DNA of 24,355 bases from Candidatus Segatella papionis (GTDB lineage Bacteria; Bacteroidota; Bacteroidia; Bacteroidales; Bacteroidaceae). The translations under genes were made by a program, and so were the position numbers. The stretch spans positions 1,463 to 25,817 of the forward strand of contig DBLF01000013.1 in the NCBI GenBank assembly GCA_002297965.1, given 5' to 3'. A model generated the notes under the pieces. It was not told the origin of the DNA. It worked only from the letters and a program-made list of their open reading frames with translations, and made no database searches. Of this stretch, positions 23,199-24,355 are shown piece after piece. Every line of letters begins with the position of its first letter. The first letter of the stretch is position 1.

Positions 23199-24355
23199 AT
23201 GAAAACAAAAAGGGGATTAATTGCAGCTTCTGTGCTGCTGATGATGAGCCAAATGCCAACTACGGCTTGGGCTCAGCAACTCAAGGGTGTCGTCATCGAC
23301 AAGAACTCGAAAGAGACACTCATCGGAGCGGTCGTCTCTGTGGAGGGAACCAACGTGAAGGCGGTGACCGATATAGATGGCAACTTTACGCTCAATGGAT
23401 TGAAGAATGGAAAATATACCTTATACATCAAGTATGTAGGATATAAGACTCAAAGAATTGACGGGGTTCAAGTGAAGGGAACAATGAGGAATGATGGAAC
23501 GCTTGTGATTTCTTCGAAGGATGATTCCTCGAAGAATTCTGAGAAGAAAGATGCTTCGAAGAATGAGACGTTGACCATCGCTTTGCTGCCTGATGAACAG
23601 CAACTGAAGGAGGTGACCGTTACCGCTGTGGAAAGGCGTAATACGGATGCGGCAATGATACAGGTCGCCAAGAACAGTCCCGTCATCGTGAGCAATGTTT
23701 CGGCACAAGAAATAGCTCGTACACAGGATACGAACGCAGGTGAGGTCATCCGCCGTGTGCCAGGTGTGAGCCTCATCGACGACAAGTTCGTGATGGTAAG
23801 AGGTCTGTCGCAGCGATACAACAATGTTTGGGTGAACGGTGGAGCCGTACCAAGCTCGGAAGCCGATTCGAGGGCTTTCTCCTTCGACATCATCCCAAGC
23901 TCGCAAATCGACAACCTCACCATCGTGAAGTCGCCATCGGCTGAATATCCTGCCGACTACTCGGGCGGTTTCATCATCGTGAACACAAAGGAGATTCCTG
24001 CGGAGAACAACTTCACCTTATCTGTCGGTGGAAACTGGAACACGGCATCCGCCTTCAAGGACTTCTCTTACTCGAAAGGTTCGGGAACAGACTTCCTCGG
24101 ATTCGACAACGGACTGAGAAGCCTCAACGGAGGAATCAACGCCTCCCTAAAGCCTCAGCTCGATGCCAACGGCAACCCAGTGGGCGACTACGCCACCTCT
24201 CTCCTCGGCAACCATCTGAACAACGACTGGAACGTAAAGAACAAGAAACCTTGGGGAGACTTGAAACTTGCCGCCAGCCTCAACCATCGTTGGATGCTCG
24301 GCGGAAGAACGCTCGGCATGCTCGCCGCCCTCAACTACACCAACGAATACCGCAC
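23199..24355 (+). CDS. TonB-dependent receptor, N-terminal part (3' truncated by window edge)
   Basis: The first 385 codons of an outer-membrane transporter that continues past the window. ATG at 23199 starts the signal peptide MKTKRGLIAASVLLMMSQMP, cut after TAWA. A carboxypeptidase-D-like domain follows (about 27-93, LKGVVIDKNSKETLIGAVV). An unusual Ser/Lys/Asp/Asn-rich insert (about 94-123) then appears before TLTIALLPDEQQLKEVTVTA. The plug (about 150-265) has GEVIRRVPGVSLID, VMVRGLSQRYNNVWVNG and SPSAEYPADYSGGFIIVNTK. Barrel strands begin after residue 270 (NNFTLSVGGNW). No SusD-like partner is visible inside the window. The substrate cannot be told from this fragment. Confidence 0.88.
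   Translation, partial: MKTKRGLIAASVLLMMSQMPTTAWAQQLKGVVIDKNSKETLIGAVVSVEGTNVKAVTDIDGNFTLNGLKNGKYTLYIKYVGYKTQRIDGVQVKGTMRNDGTLVISSKDDSSKNSEKKDASKNETLTIALLPDEQQLKEVTVTAVERRNTDAAMIQVAKNSPVIVSNVSAQEIARTQDTNAGEVIRRVPGVSLIDDKFVMVRGLSQRYNNVWVNGGAVPSSEADSRAFSFDIIPSSQIDNLTIVKSPSAEYPADYSGGFIIVNTKEIPAENNFTLSVGGNWNTASAFKDFSYSKGSGTDFLGFDNGLRSLNGGINASLKPQLDANGNPVGDYATSLLGNHLNNDWNVKNKKPWGDLKLAASLNHRWMLGGRTLGMLAALNYTNEYR

Noticed and set aside
23189..23446. 85-codon frame at the start of the terminal receptor gene
   Set aside because: It overlaps the receptor in another frame; the frame from 23199 has signal peptide, regulatory domain and plug and stays open to the window end.

Overview
The window is a chromosomal stretch from a Bacteroidales bacterium, most likely a gut Prevotella/Segatella (S. 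copri-like). This is inferred from the protein families present (GLPGLI proteins, FISUMP-like secreted proteins, PD-(D/E)XK AAA ATPases, TonB receptors with N-terminal carboxypeptidase-D-like domains). It is also supported by Bacteroidetes promoter -7 boxes (TAnnTTTG) upstream of nearly every transcription unit and by an acidic lipoprotein export signal. No tRNA, rRNA, transposase, phage gene or CRISPR array was found.

Layout: 1-270 is the 3' end of cysK, ending at a bidirectional terminator. 382-9302 is a six-gene leftward operon, read from the right: a giant membrane-anchored CobN/HmuS-like (de)chelatase, a polytopic membrane protein, an ExbB/MotA-like proton channel protein, a DUF2149 ExbD-like protein, a small surface lipoprotein and a TonB-dependent receptor. 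It is a rearranged version of the hmuYRSTUV haem-uptake locus (STUV, then lipoprotein, then receptor) with an unusual His-free, Met-rich outer-membrane pair. Divergent from it, 9618-12863 encodes a secreted tricorn-like S41 peptidase, ending at a terminator preceded by a 21-bp tandem repeat. 13107-14651 holds two leftward genes for secreted proteins of Bacteroidales-specific architecture. 15096-16466 is nhaD, a Na+/H+ antiporter. 16659-21144 is a leftward operon of two tandem GLPGLI paralogues followed by an outer-membrane beta-barrel receptor, with a promoter covered by nested AAGGAAACTTT palindromes. 21341-22900 is an AAA ATPase fused to a PD-(D/E)XK nuclease-like domain. The window ends in the 5' part of another TonB-dependent receptor (23199 onward).

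Function: the main coherent system is haem/tetrapyrrole acquisition. The surface lipoprotein and TonB receptor would bring a ligand across the outer membrane. The HmuS-like protein, with one membrane anchor at each end and its catalytic body predicted in the periplasm, would process the macrocycle. The HmuT/U/V-like membrane proteins include an ExbB/ExbD-like pair that could couple the proton motive force to this.

The most unusual DNA is non-coding. It includes five CACGWCGTG palindromes spaced exactly 21 bp apart (14884-14976) inside a larger inverted repeat, and matching heptamer arrays just upstream of two start codons in the hmu-like operon. There are also duplicated gene tails after the hmuT-like gene and nhaD, and operator-like palindromes at the GLPGLI promoter.
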